This document shows, piece after piece, positions 1 to 11,800 of a stretch of 64,000 bases of DNA. The stretch is taken from NCBI RefSeq assembly GCF_030864355.1, contig NC_083393.1, positions 248,001 through 312,000 of the forward strand, in the 5' to 3' direction. Position 1 is the stretch's first letter, and every line of letters begins with the position of its first letter. Below the pieces are notes generated by a model. That model was not told the DNA's origin. It saw only the letters and a program-made list of their open reading frames with translations, and did no database searches. Origin of the DNA: Cutaneotrichosporon cavernicola. Lineage: Eukaryota; Basidiomycota; Tremellomycetes; Trichosporonales; Trichosporonaceae. Both the position numbers and the translations under genes were made by a program.

Positions 1-466
1 TCTCCGCCAAACGTCCTCGCCGCTACTTCCTTCCTGCAGCGCTACCTCTCGCTACTTGCCGCCCCATCCTCGCCGCAGAAGGACTCTTTCATCGGCACGG
101 TGGAGGGCGTGCAGCTCACAACTTGGCCGGCAGTCAACTTCCTCCAGCTCGCCGTGCTGACAGTGCAGCGCGCGCCTGCTCCAGGAACGAGCGCAGTTCA
201 GGCTCGTGGGATGGACGGCGGCGTCGCGCGTGATTGGCAGCAACTCGTCGCGCGGTACCGCCGCCTCGCGGGCAGCACCGGCCTGCTCGCCCAGAAGGAG
301 GTGGTTGAGGTGAGCTATGGCGCAGAGTTCCAGCTGACACCAGGCAATCGACGCCATCTCGACCGGCGTGTTCCTCATCCCGCCCCCTCGTGGAGGGAAC
401 GACATGCTCCAGAACCTTATGGGCAGCCTGTTCGGCGGCGGTATGGGCGGGATGGGGACGCGCTAG
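1..466 (+). CDS. GET4: GET4, tail-anchored protein insertion factor (3' part)
   Basis: C-terminal part of Get4/TRC35 (DUF410 family), the cytosolic scaffold that with Get5 hands tail-anchored membrane proteins from Sgt2 to the Get3 ATPase. The gene enters from the left edge, read in frame 1. Exon 1-309 contains the family segment NFLQLAVLTVQR followed by a helical stretch ending in ...AQKEVVE. A 34-nt intron follows (310-343, GTGAGC donor, CTGAC branch, CAG acceptor). The last exon, 344-466, gives AIDAISTGVFLIPPPRGGND and a short Gly/Met-rich tail before TAG. The position of the helical block near the C-terminus and the ML.NLMGSLFGG tail fit the family. The N-terminal two thirds lie outside the window. 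The call rests on remembered family similarity and is fairly secure. Confidence 0.8.
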
Positions 467-1697
467 ACTGGATGACTGGCAGTTGTGACATATGCAGGGG
501 TTGTCTGCGTTGTGTTGTCTTGGTTGTGCTATGGTGTGGGAGTGGGATCCGCCTCCGCCAGGATGAGTCCTGACCCCCTGCCGCCTGCCCCGTGCACTGG
601 GCCCATGGTTCACCACTTCCGACTCCTGCGCCCATCAATTCCATCAACCTTGGCCCTGCGCTACATGCTCTGCCTGCACTGCTTCTTGAATCCAGATTCG
701 AGGTTGGAGGTTGGATGGATCACGAATGGATCGGTCAACGGTTCTGGTCTCTGCACTGCACACGCGACAGACAATGCAGGCGCGTTAAGGGCAAGGTACG
801 ACCGGTACTGGGACCTGTTGCCCCGGTCACACCCTAAGTAATCTCGATTGACTCGTTCGCTTGGCTTGATGGCAAGAAGAGGCTGCGTCATGCCTTTCTA
901 CGCACGCGAGCACCCAATTATTCAAGCTCAAGCCCACCCATCCCAACTCTGAGCCGTTTAGCTCAGACCAACCCCGGCCCTACCCGGGGATGCCTGGCTT
1001 GTCCAGTCTGCCTCCGTGCGTCCCCGCGCACCTCAATCCCACGCACGCCTTACTTTGGCCTGGAGCCCCCCTGGAGCCTGGAGCCTAGAGCCGAGAGCCT
1101 GGAGGCCCTTGTTCTGCTTGACGTCACAGCCCTCCGGGTAGCGACTCTGCATCTGCGTCTACGTCCATGTACCAGTCCCAGAGTGTCGTACAACCTAGAG
1201 TGATCGTTGGGTGTACAGTACATCCCGGAGTTTGACATACGTCCAGGCAGCAGCTGATACCAGCCCCACGCCCACAAACTCCACTGCTAGACGACAAGCA
1301 AGCGCTATCTAGGTGAATATCTCGCCTGCGTCGGCAACTCGTACATGGTGCTGCGTCATTGTCTTGATGAGCGGGGGCTAAACAAGTGGCGTCAACCTTG
1401 TCCTTAGGTGGTGTGCGGCGCCCATTAACCGGCCGAACAAGTAACACATGACCTCGTGACCATGAACACGGCAACTCGATCTCCTCTACTCGGGTCCATC
1501 CCACGCACGCACTCAGAAGCAGATGGGCAAGGGGCTGTACGCGCCCAGTTGATGCATATAAGCAGACGACGCGACGTTGTTTCCCCCTCCATCCTCTTCT
1601 CTTCTCTTCTCTTCTCTGGCAACTAAGAGCTACCTCAATACCCAGCACTACACTACCACTTCTTTAGCTACCACCCACCCAACACACACTACCCATC
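467..1697. other. intergenic region downstream of GET4
   Basis: About 1.2 kb between GET4 and the next gene. I see no convincing coding sequence. The only clear element is a TATA-like motif with a following CT-rich tract close to the downstream gene, listed separately. Confidence 0.6.
1557..1562 (+). promoter_or_regulatory. TATA-like box
   Basis: TATAAG about 140 nt upstream of the ATG at 1698, followed at about 1590-1618 by repeated TCTTC units forming a pyrimidine-rich tract, a common fungal core-promoter arrangement. Position and sequence support a promoter role, but the start of transcription is not visible. Confidence 0.45.
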
Positions 1698-2729
1698 ATG
1701 GACTTTGGTACTTCGCCCACTGAGTGAGTCTTCAAAGATGTCTTGACGCCACGTCAGCGTTGCCTGTCTCTTCCACCACCTCGCACTCGCACTCTCCTCC
1801 CCATCCCACCTCTTCTCTATTCTCTACCCACCAAGAACCTCACTGACACCCAGCTCGACCGCGTCCAGTACGTCTTCCCCCACCCTACCCTCTAACCCCC
1901 AGTCGAGATCAACGACGCCCTCTTCTGCGAGCACGGCAAGGAGGTCTGCGACCCGTGTGGCTTCGACGGTCGTGAGGGTGAGTTTATTGCTTGTTTTGCG
2001 CTAATGCTAGACAACGACGCCGTCATGGGCTTTGACCCCGCTCCCCGTGCACCCATCGAGCTGCCCGCGTACTACCGCAACGCCAAGGACAACAACATTG
2101 TCTGCAAGGCCCACGGCAACAACGAGTGCAAGCAGTGCTGTGAGTGTCGTGCGACTTGGGACTGGAACTGGGTCAGGGGAGTCTTGGGGAGTGATGTGGG
2201 GAGCCTCGGGCCCCACAATACCATTGTGTTGCCATTGAGCATGATCGGTGGGGTTATCCAATGATAGAGCTCGCTGTCATTTGGATTGTGCTTGGTCACT
2301 CTGGGCTTGTGCCCATCACTCACACCTCCCACACATCAGGGCAGACATGGCCCTGAACCCCGCACCCACTCATCATACCCCACAACGTGTCAAGGGCGGA
2401 CCCGAGGCCCCGCTTCCGCTTCAGGCGCAGCCGCAAGCCGCAAGCCGCAGTCGCGCACGGCTCGGGATTCGGTGCTTGGTGCTTGGTGCTCGAGCCTCGG
2501 CCTCGGCCTGAGCCTGAGCCTGAGCCTGAGCTTGAGTCTTGAGTCTTGAGCCCTGTTCGCGCTCGCCATTGACTTGGACTTGCGACGTCTCTGCTTGTTC
2601 AGCCCCACCCTCCTTGTCCATTTACTCCCGCTAACCCCAGTCAACTGGAAGAAGACGATCCAGAAGCTCCAGAAGGAGCAGAAGAAGGCCGGCAAGAAGA
2701 ACAAGGGCGGCGACGCTTCCAACTTCTAG
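1698..2729 (+). CDS. small two-cluster Cys/His protein, unknown function
   Basis: A 110-residue protein of five exons: 1698-1723, 1854-1867, 1903-1977, 2011-2139, 2641-2729. The product has two similar metal-site-like clusters: CEHGKEVCDPCGFDGRED, and CKAHGNNECKQCFNWKK, each of form C-x2-H-G-x3-[CE]-x-C-x2-C. A Lys-rich helix (KLQKEQKKAGKKNKG) closes the chain. The paired clusters suggest a zinc-binding fold; I do not recognise a named family. Exon 2 is a 14-nt micro-exon, required to keep frame between exons 1 and 3; its flanking introns have GTGAGT/CTGAC/CAG and GTACGT/CTAAC/CAG signals. Intron 4 is 501 nt and contains tandem repeats, unlike the 34-130 nt introns elsewhere in the gene. The coding frame is convincing; the function is unknown. 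Confidence 0.7.
2460..2560. repeat. short tandem repeats inside an intron
   Basis: Consecutive short repeats within the 501-nt intron: GGTGCTT units, then GCCTCG/GCCTGA hexamers, then GAGTCTT units. These look like slippage-expanded repeats and probably explain the intron's length. Confidence 0.7.
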
Positions 2730-3292
2730 CCAGCTCCTAGCTTTTCATTTCCCTTTCCAGCATCGATCCCGGCATAGAGTCTCGCGTTGAGCAGGCTGTC
2801 GGTTGTTGGGGGCGTGAGGCCTGTCCGAAGCGAGAGTGTAGTCTGCAGAATCTGTGTAGTAGTTAAATGAACAAGTTGTACGGTGTGATAGTTTGGGCGG
2901 TGGGTGGCGAGTTTAGCTGACTGACTACCAGTTCATGGACACGGCTGACACGGCTCAACTGCTTCACACACAACCTTACTTACTCACCTCACCCAGCAAG
3001 TGCCACGTCACCAGAGATGTTGATGTCCAACGAAGAAGGGACGCGCGACCATCCCAGACGCGACCACCTTATATGCATCCTCGATGAGGACCAGCCGGTC
3101 ATGGACGTTCAAGTGACGACCGTGCGGGCACTCGCAGGCGGTGGCACGCGCCCAAGCCACTTCCAAAACGACTCCCAATCTGAACACCAACTCCCCTCAC
3201 GTCGCAACGATCGCCACCCACAACGCTCGTCGTCAATTTCAGATTTTCCGCCTCCGTCAACTTGCACCACAGCTCGAATGCATATAATACAA
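2730..3292. other. convergent intergenic region
   Basis: Lies between the 3' ends of the Cys/His protein gene (+) and the GCP-like gene (-). No coding sequence or RNA gene is apparent; it should hold both 3' UTRs. Confidence 0.6.
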
Positions 3293-6212
3293 CTACAACA
3301 CATCCTTCCAATCCTGCAACGCGAAAACCAGCATACCCCACATCTCTCTAGCTGCCGCATCCCCCTCCCGTCCCTCCAGACCCTCAACCACATCCCTCAA
3401 CCCGTGTACATGGACCCCCAGGGCGGTCCCGATAGTGTCGAGCTTATCTTCTTGCACTGTATCAGAGCTCACCTCAAACCTGTCGCTCATTTCGGATTCA
3501 GACTCTGTGTCAGACTCGTACCGGCGTGTGGGCAGGGACACGCCCAAGGTCGAGCTGGCGACGGCGTATAGCGCCTCTGCGGCGTCGAGGATGCCCGAAA
3601 CATGCACCATTGCCGCGTCCGTCTGCCGTCAGCTCTGACCGTCGCAAAGTCCCACAGTGGGATTGAGAAAACATATCTCGCACAGCCGGCGCCCGTGCTC
3701 AAGCTCGAGGTTTACGAGGGTCTGGAAACTCGCTCCGGCCATTGAGGCCGCATGCCGTCTCGCCAGGATATCAATTGCCGCATTGGCCCAGATCCACAGC
3801 GTGCTTCTGTCAGCTTGATCACCATCAACTCACTTCAAGGCCCAGTTGGCCGCGTGTCGGATCCGCCGGAGAGGAATCAGTACATCCATTCGCCCGCCGG
3901 CTTGCATCTCCGCTACGGAGCGCGCGCGGAGGAGTAGCTTGCGTGCCCGCAGGACGCGGAGGAGGAACCCGAACACATCGGAGCGTAGATCGAGTGACGT
4001 GCCTGTGAACATCTGCGAGAGGGGGAAGGGAACCTGCTGTCAGCTTTATCTGTATCGACTTGGCAGCTTACCAAGTAATCCACCCTGATGTCTGCCAAGC
4101 CTGCTCGCCGGCGAGTGGTGCGCACCCGCACAGCGGCGGGGTTGAGCGACGCGCCGGTCGACTCAATGGCGTCGCGCATCGCGTGGGTTAGGAGGTGGAA
4201 GTCTGCCCAGGGCTTGTGAGCGGCCATCTGTCCGAAGAGCCAGTCGGCCCAGGTGTCGACCACGTCAAAGGCACGCATGAGGCTCAGCCCGTCAATGGCA
4301 GCGAGGTGGGCCTGCAGGCCACACTCTCTCTCCAGCGTGTCGGCGAGAAGCACCTGTGAGCGACGACAGATGGGCGCGACGAAGCCACAAAGCGCTTCCG
4401 CAATGTCCTCGGTTGGGGAAACGAGCTCGGTGAGCGGAAGCCATGTTTCGCTCTCGTGTACGGAGGGAAGGGAGTGCAGGAGGCCCCGCGCTTTACCGCC
4501 CTCGAGCACTTCGGCGCGCACGGCGGCCAGCCATGCAGGCCAGCGTTCAGGCCCGACAATAAAGCCGGCTTCCCAGAAGTCCTCGTCGATCCACGCCGCG
4601 TCGCGGTCGCGCTGGATAAAGAATTCAGGCGGTAGAGCGCGCTCAGTGTCGTCCTCCTGCAACGCCAAGTCGGCTTCCGGGCTCGACAGGCTCTCAGGTA
4701 CAGGCATGCCTTGCACGAGCCAGTCGCCCGTCATGTGCCATATCGGCGTAGCAGCTTGAACGAACACGTCTGTCAGCGTGGCACGCAATCCCCACGCCAC
4801 AGGCGAGGTGGTAGCCTCGTACAGCGCGTCGAGGAGGGCGACGGGATGCGCAGCAAGCGGGATCAGGCGGCAGAGCGCGTCCAGTACTTCTCCGAAGCGC
4901 GCATACTCGCGCTCGAGTACTAGCGGCGTACTGACACTCGTCTCGAATGTTCCGAGGAATGCTGCTTCGCGCTCGGCCACCCATCGCGTCACGTCGCGCA
5001 GTACGCCCTGACAGGCCGCGGCGAATGCCTCCACCGTCTCGGAGTGTGCGCCAGGCGCTAATGTTTCGGTGACAAATTTGCGCAACCGCGCGCCTTGCGT
5101 TGCGTGTGCTGCGAACGTGGAGAGGATACCTTTGAGAATGGCGGGCGAGAAGGCCGCCACTTCGGGGTGGCCAGGGACGATCTACGTCAGCGCACCTCAT
5201 CTCCGCGGACTTACGGAGCATGTGTCCGCATCGAAAGCGAGGAGGATCCCTGGACGTCCGCTCAGGGCGAACAGGATTTCGCGCTGGAGCTGGGCAGCGC
5301 TGATCGCGCGATCATGTCGGGGCAGGGCCGGTGACGCGAGGGTCGGCACTGGCGTCAGCTGGTTGGGCGTAGTTTAGCTGAACTTACGAGACGACAGCGC
5401 GCGCCACCCCCGCGCCCCTTCGGAGGAAGAAAGTGGATCCCCGCCGGTCTTCCAGTACGCCGCAGCGTCGAGCTCACGCACTTGGAGCTTGGCGAGGAGG
5501 AGGCGTGCATGTTCATCAGCCCTGCGGGCTGCCTCAGCCTCGCGTGCAGCCTGTGCGCCGCTCCGGCCCTTAGCCGCTGGCGTGACGATCTCGTCCTCGC
5601 TTGGTGTTGCGCTGCTCTCGCTCTCGCTACTCCACTCCGCCTCCGCTTCATAGCTCGGGCCCCAGTGCTCGCCCTCAAACGGAGCAGCCATAATCTCGCG
5701 ATACAGTCGCATGTCCGACTTGGCGGCGGCGTGCGGTGGTCGTACAAGGAACGCCTCGGCAAACGTTCGCGCGGTGGCATTCGTCGGCTGCGCGAGCTCA
5801 AGCTGGTGTCAGCTAGCATATTTGTGGGCAGCTCACAAGGAGGTGGACGTGTTGTGGGATATTGGACGCCTGGAGGGGAAGGTCCTCGTCCCACCGCGTG
5901 CCGCCGCGTCGCCGGTGCTCCTCGAGCTTGAGGACGAGCTTGTCGTATGCGCTCGCCACGTCGTCTTCGACACGTACGCGGGCTGTGCAGGCGAGCCTTC
6001 AGTCAGAGAGGTTAGGATTAGGGAGATACTCACCCCTTGAGAGTGCCGCGCACCTCGTGCCATTCCTTGCGCATGCTCGCGCCGGCGTGGGTGCGCACCT
6101 GCGCTGCAACGCGACGAGCAGTTGCATCGAGTGTGTCTGGTGTTGATTCGGGGTTTAGGGAGGATACAAGCTGCCTCGCGAGGTCCTGCATGGACCCCGC
6201 GCTCTTGCTCAT
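3293..6212 (-). CDS. gamma-tubulin complex component, GCP5/GCP6-like
   Basis: Eight exons on the minus strand give 892 residues: 6212-6034, 5996-5837, 5802-5388, 5348-5215, 5181-4072, 4033-3834, 3806-3656, 3622-3293. All introns are 33-41 nt with CTGAC-type branch sites. GCPs form the template ring that nucleates microtubules at the spindle pole body. Family signs: an N-terminal REILFALSGRPGILL segment and a YW motif near residue 225 typical of the GCP5/6 branch; a central EREYARFGEVLDALCRLI helix; and the C-terminal grip-2-like segment ADIRVDYLVPFPLSQ followed by FGFLLRVLRARKLLL. An acidic insert (ESDTESESEMSD) lies near the C-terminus. GCP2 and GCP3 are less likely because the N-terminal motif differs. 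Subtype remains uncertain (GCP5/Mod21 or GCP6/Alp16). Confidence 0.68.
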
Positions 6213-6489
6213 GTCTGCAAAGTCAAGTTGGCAGGCAAGTTGTTGACATCACCAGCAGAGCGCGTCTGGTGGAGGTGAACAAACGTCACGAAGGTTGTGG
6301 GACCACGTGGTTAAGGTGCCTGACGAACCTGAGGGTGAAGGTGTGTCAACCAGCCACCTTGGTAACCCTACATCCCCTACAACAGTCATGTACGGAGTAT
6401 CCAACTTGAGTCCTTGTCTTGCCTTCTCACTTCCCTTCGTCATTGCTCAATTGCAACAATAACAACCCCCATCCATATATGCTCACAGC

Positions 6490-7333
6490 ATGGCGCCAAA
6501 GCGCAACACTAAGCAATCGGCAGGCCTGACCCAGGTGCGCGGCCCTCCAGCCCTGCTCTAACCCCAGCCTACCCTCTCGTTCCACACACAGCTCCGCTCC
6601 AGCAAGAGTGCCAAGGCTGCAGCTAAGGGCAAGGGCCTACGCAAGACGGAGACCCAGTCCCTGTCAGCGGATGACGTCAAGGACGAGCTGCCAAAGTCGA
6701 AGAAGAAGGTGACACCGCCCGAGCCCAAGAAGGAGCAGCGGCCAGTCCTAGACCCCAATGGGAAAGAGTGGAATGCGCTGTGGAAGGAGGCCATGGTCGA
6801 GATGGGTGGGATGCCCCCAAGTGCGTATCATCTCTCACGGGAATGTTGAGCTCCTTCACCTTCCTTCAGTGCTGACGACCAGTCCATGGCGAGAAGGACA
6901 ACAAGGTGCAGAGTGAGTCGAGCCTTGCTTACCTCGGAGAGCACTGGGACGACGTTGCCCAACCTGAACGAGGGGCATTCCGCGGTTCTCACTCCTTGGA
7001 GTCGTTGAAACTCCGGCCCGTGCTGTGCGGAAGTGACAACAGCTATATGTTGTTGTGTCGCTGCACGCGCTGAAGTGGCAGCTGTCCCGTCCTGAACGAG
7101 CTGACACCAGACATCCTGCGCGTGTTCGACATGACCTCCAAATATGGGCCACACGTCGGTATCACTCGGCTCGAGCGCTGGGAGCGTGCGAAGAAGTGGG
7201 GCCTGCAACCACCCGAGGGGGTGAGTATGATCGGAGACGTGGCTGACCTGACCAGATCAAGCAAATCCTCCTGACCCAACAGGGCGAGGACGACGCCGTG
7301 TACCGGGAGAGTGTCATTTATGGATGGTTGTGA
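6490..7333 (+). CDS. POLD4: DNA polymerase delta subunit 4
   Basis: Five exons (6490-6534, 6592-6820, 6883-6912, 7111-7220, 7256-7333) encode 163 residues. POLD4 (p12, Cdm1 in fission yeast) is the small stabilising subunit of replicative DNA polymerase delta. The family core is explicit: ILRVFDMTSKYGPHVGITRL followed by ERWERAKKWGLQPP, then a helix IKQILLTQQ and the typical short end YGWL. The N-terminus is Lys/Ser-rich; I see no clean PCNA-interacting QxxLxxFF motif, which is a departure from the fission yeast protein. The start is the first ATG in frame and begins a basic, disordered leader. The 198-nt intron before the conserved core is the longest in the gene. The GCP-like gene is divergent, about 280 bp away. 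Confidence 0.9.
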
Positions 7334-8899
7334 GGGGCATCGGGGGAAAGGAGGCAAGGAGAGGACAAAGCGCAGCGTGACTAGATCTGTAAGGTACTGT
7401 AGTTGTAGTCATTAGATAGGAGCTGGAGCTGGCGCTGGCGTCGGCGTCGGCCCGATTGTGGTTAGTAGGTGAGTGACAGATCCACGGTCATCAAGTAGAA
7501 GTTTTTGTTCAGCAATGCAAACATGTGAGACTGCTCAGCTGTATCGAACTCGGGTGTGGTCACAAGAGTAACGGCAGTCACAGTCACAGTGAAGCGGTGC
7601 ATCTGCAAGTGGGGAATGTGGGGGATCTCATGTCGTTGAGGTTCGAGGCATGAAGGTGAGGATGAGGAGAGCGGGGGAGTTTCAAAGACTTGGGGAGCAT
7701 GGGGGAGGTTTGAAGCGATCGAGGCAAGCCGAGCGAAACCCGAGGCAATTACAGTTGAGCGAGTTTGTCACCAGCCACGGTAGAAGTCAGCCATGCTCAG
7801 CCAGGAATGCGAGCTCTGACGATCTTACGACCAGAGCGACAAGCTACAACCAGTCCGAGTCTAGCGCCTCGTGCGCCATGCGCCACAGTCCAAGGTTCAC
7901 GGTCCACCCCGAGTCACAGGCTGCAGGCTGCAGGCTATCAACCTCAGCCCCATAGCCCCAGTGTTATCTGGAGTTTCGCCACTGTTGAATCGTCAGAACC
8001 AAGATCTAGGGGGTGGAGGAGTAAGGGGTGGGGTACAGTATCCAGGCTCAGGAAATTTAGTCCCTGGGGCATGGCGCATCCTCCAGGCCTACAGGAAAAT
8101 CCGAAAGCCTTGGACGCCGCAGTCTGTCTAAAGTCTTCTTTTAGAGTAGTAGTAGCAACTCCGCTCTCACCGGCTTGCAACACAACACTTGTCAACAAGT
8201 CTCAAAGTGGACAAGACTATCGATATGAAAGAGCGGCGTGAATATTCAAGACACGGAGTCAGGTGACCGCTTTGCGCGAGTTAGAAATGCGGTTCAGTGG
8301 TGGAGGTCGGTGTTTTTGTTGATGCGTAGCGTGCACGCGTCTTTTGGTGATACAGGGCCAAGGCTCAGGGGCAAAATGAGGGCGAGTGGGCATCTGTTGA
8401 TGAAGAAGACCTGCAGGCAGTGTCATGGTGTCAGCGGCCACCACGTCCATGGCCTGATACCAGTTTGCAAGTCTGCTGCAGTCTGCAGTCTACGCATGAG
8501 TGAGGTGCTGGTCAATGGTATGTCTTCACAGACTAGGAAGGGGGAGGGTGTAAGAGTGGTGAAGAGTGCAGGTTACCGGGGTTGTCGGCTTTAGAAGAGG
8601 AGGACCGAGTAAGTGGTAGATATGACTTTGACTAGTCAAGTTACCGTTTATACTTCGCACACCATACATTCTTCTTTGCTCCCAATCTATCCCAATTAGC
8701 AACTTGAGCAAACCAATCTCCAATCATTCCAACTTGGCCACCGTTGCACCGTAAAGGTTGTTGATCAAAACTCGACGCATAATCCAACAAAGTGCCCAAC
8801 AACAGACGGTCCTTGCCACTTTCCATCCTATCCCTCCCAAACCCATCTTCCTTCTCCCCACCCCCCCCCCCCTCCTCCAACTGCAATCCCTTGCTCATC
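7334..8899. other. intergenic region and long 5' leader
   Basis: About 1.6 kb between POLD4 and the transcription factor gene. No convincing gene. A run of 13 cytosines at about 8861-8874 lies just upstream of the transcription factor ATG and is likely in its 5' UTR. An upstream ATG at 8792 is in frame with the next gene but reads through the C-run, so I place the start downstream. Confidence 0.5.
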
Positions 8900-11800
8900 A
8901 TGGACCCAGCCCTTTTAAAGTCATCTTTTCATCCGTCCCCCCAAGACGATAACAAACCCCAAGCCCTCTCCCCCACACCGACAGTCTCCACTCCAACCAC
9001 TACAGTCACTGCACCGGCCTCGGCCCAGCAACCCTCTGCTGACTCATTACCCGACGGGGCTTCGGCGTCCAACAAGCCCTTTCAGACCATGGACGACGAC
9101 GGCGACATGTCAGACGGCGGCGCTGACGGTGCCAAGCGCCCTCGCCTCCGTCTGGCACATGCATGTGACCGCTGCCGCAAACGCAAAATTCGCTGCGATA
9201 CCCAGCAGCCGTGCGGCCCATGCTCGGCAACCAAGAACGAGTGCACCTTCAACACGCCAAGTCGTCGAGTGGCCAAGCCAAAGCCCAGTTCGCGTTCGTC
9301 CTCGGCCACGGGCCTCAAGAGGCCTCACTCGCCCTCGCGCGGCAGCTCGAGCTACCAGGCGTCCCTCGAGGCGCGGTTAGCGACGCTCGAGTCGCTCCTC
9401 CGCGACGTGCCGCCTAACGTGCACAATGCATACCTCTCCACGCTGGATGCACGACTTGCATCGGGCCAGGGCGGAGGTATCGCGCAGGGCAGAGGCGAAG
9501 GCACCAGTGTTGGCGCTGAAGCCCTGCTAGGCGGTGGGACGGCAATTGGCGCCGCCTCCTTTAGCCCGAACTTTGGCCTCAAGCCGGACGCTCCCTTCAC
9601 ACCATCCTGGTCTACCAACACTACGATGGCCGGCGCGTGGGCGGGTGGACGCGGCCTTCGCCGACGAGACGAGCGCGCTATGGATGACATGGCCCGTCGC
9701 ATGGAGAACCTGAGCTTCTTCTACGAAGATGAGATTGGCCAGGCCAAATGGCAGGGTAAGTCGTGTGGGACGATTGCTTTGTGCTGGGCGCGTGTTGACA
9801 AATCTCCCAGGCGCCACTTCAGGCTTCCCTCTGCTCGAGATGCTAACCGCCGAACAAGCGGGCGGTGACGATGAGGAGGAGGATGGTTCCTCTCCCGCCT
9901 CAACAGTAGAGGTGCGGCCCACGCGCGCGGCCCCCTCGCCGCCCCATCGCGTTGGCCGAGTCGACAGACGTGCCAGCTCGGTCGGCGGCGGCCGGTCACA
10001 TTCCAAAGCACGCTCCTCAAGTGCCCACAGCACCAGGAGGGAACGTTTCTTCCCGGACCGCAATCCGCGCCCGCACCAGACGCTCAACCCAGAGGCGAGC
10101 TGGAAGGTGATCACAGGGGTCATTCCTCCGGATTTGATGGACACGCTCGTACGGTGTTACCTTTCGACGAGCCACCTCCTTTGGCCTTTCCTGCACGTGC
10201 CGTCGTTCCTCGCCGACTACGCCAACCCGCAGCAGTGGGGTGAGCCCGGTTTCGCATGCTTTATTGTTGCCGTGTGCACACTCTCCTCCCGTCATGTCGA
10301 CGACCCGCGCGTGCGCGCCAACCCCGCGGATCCGTCGACCGCCGGCAAGCAGTACTTTGAGCTGTTCAAGCGCCTGCGTGATCTGCCCTCTGCCGACCGC
10401 CCGACGCTGTACTCGATTCAGGCCGCGTTCCTGGCCGCGATCTACGCTTTCGGCCTCGGTAATTTAAGCAAGGCGTTTGCGCTCCAAGCCGAGAGTGTCA
10501 CGTTATGCCTCGATGGCGGCCTGCACCGCAGTGTGGACGCGTACGACCACTTCAACGCAGTGGAGCGCGAAACCCGCAAGCGCACGTTCTGGTCGATTTA
10601 CGCCTGGGACAAGCAGTCGGCGGCACTGTTCGGCCGCCCCCCCATCATCCACTTGCGTGACTGCGACGTCGACGAGCCGCTCATCACCGACGACGACAAC
10701 CTCACCGTCGACGGCGCAAAGGAGCAGCCGAATCCCGAGACGAGCAGGCTATGCGCTTTTGTCGCTGCGATCCGCCTGCACATCGTGCTCGAGGGTGTGA
10801 TCGACTCATCAGTTCAGGCCTCGGTTTTCCCCACTAGCTCGTTCCTTGCGCGGGCCTCGGCCGTGATTTCACACAGAGCGCCGCTAAGCGATTCGCTTCG
10901 CGACGAGGAGGCCCTTCTAGAGGAGTGGACGCGTATCCTCCCCAACTACTGGAAATACGACTCGGAGACGGCCAACTCGCGTGACCCGATCCGCATTACC
11001 CAGGCCGAGCGGCTACACTGCCTCGAGCACCTTGTCAAGATGATCATCTACCGCCACCGATTCTCGGGCTTCGTCCTTCAGCCAGCCGCAACCGTCGAGG
11101 ACCGCGCGTGTCACCTCGAGTGGTGCAAACGTGCCATGCAGTGTGCACTGACCATCATTGCCGACCATGTCCATATCAGTCAGCGCGGCATGATGACATA
11201 CTACGGCGTCCACGTCATTCACCAGCTGGCGCAGGCAGGTCGCACGCTGGTCGCAGTCATTTTGAACTGCAAGAACCCCGAGTTCCGCCCTCTGATCTCG
11301 CCATCTATTGAGGGTCTGCGCTCGTGCGTTGGCCTCCTGCGTCGCTTTAGCGGTCGCTACCTGTGCGGTCTCCGGTCCGCTGACATTATTGACGAATTTT
11401 GTCGAGGTATGTAACCAAGCCACAAACGAGACGTCTCGCTAACTTTAAGTGTGCAACATTCCGGTCGACTCGCCTCGCGTTCCAGACTCGGCTGGCCGTC
11501 CTTCTCCTGCATGGTTACGTCCGGTCCGCAAGCGTACTTCCCTGTCGCCTGCGCCATCTCATCTGCGCTCGTTGCGTGTTGCCGAGGATCTCCCGTTTAT
11601 TGGACAGAACCAAGATATGCTTTCGACTCACCCCGAATTGAGTACGGGCGTCGTGCCGACCGATCTCGAATCGCTGTTCAACACGTCTGAGTACTTGGAC
11701 ATCAGTGCCATGGACGTGACGTCACCTGCCAGGAACCCGGGCATCGGTGCGACGCCTGCATCTCTAAACCCGTTCGGCCTCGGTGAGCCGTCGGCTCCGT

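Noticed and set aside
8792..8899. Upstream in-frame ATG extending the Zn2Cys6 factor by 36 residues
   Set aside because: It would translate the cytosine run and a low-complexity leader; the ATG at 8900 has better context.
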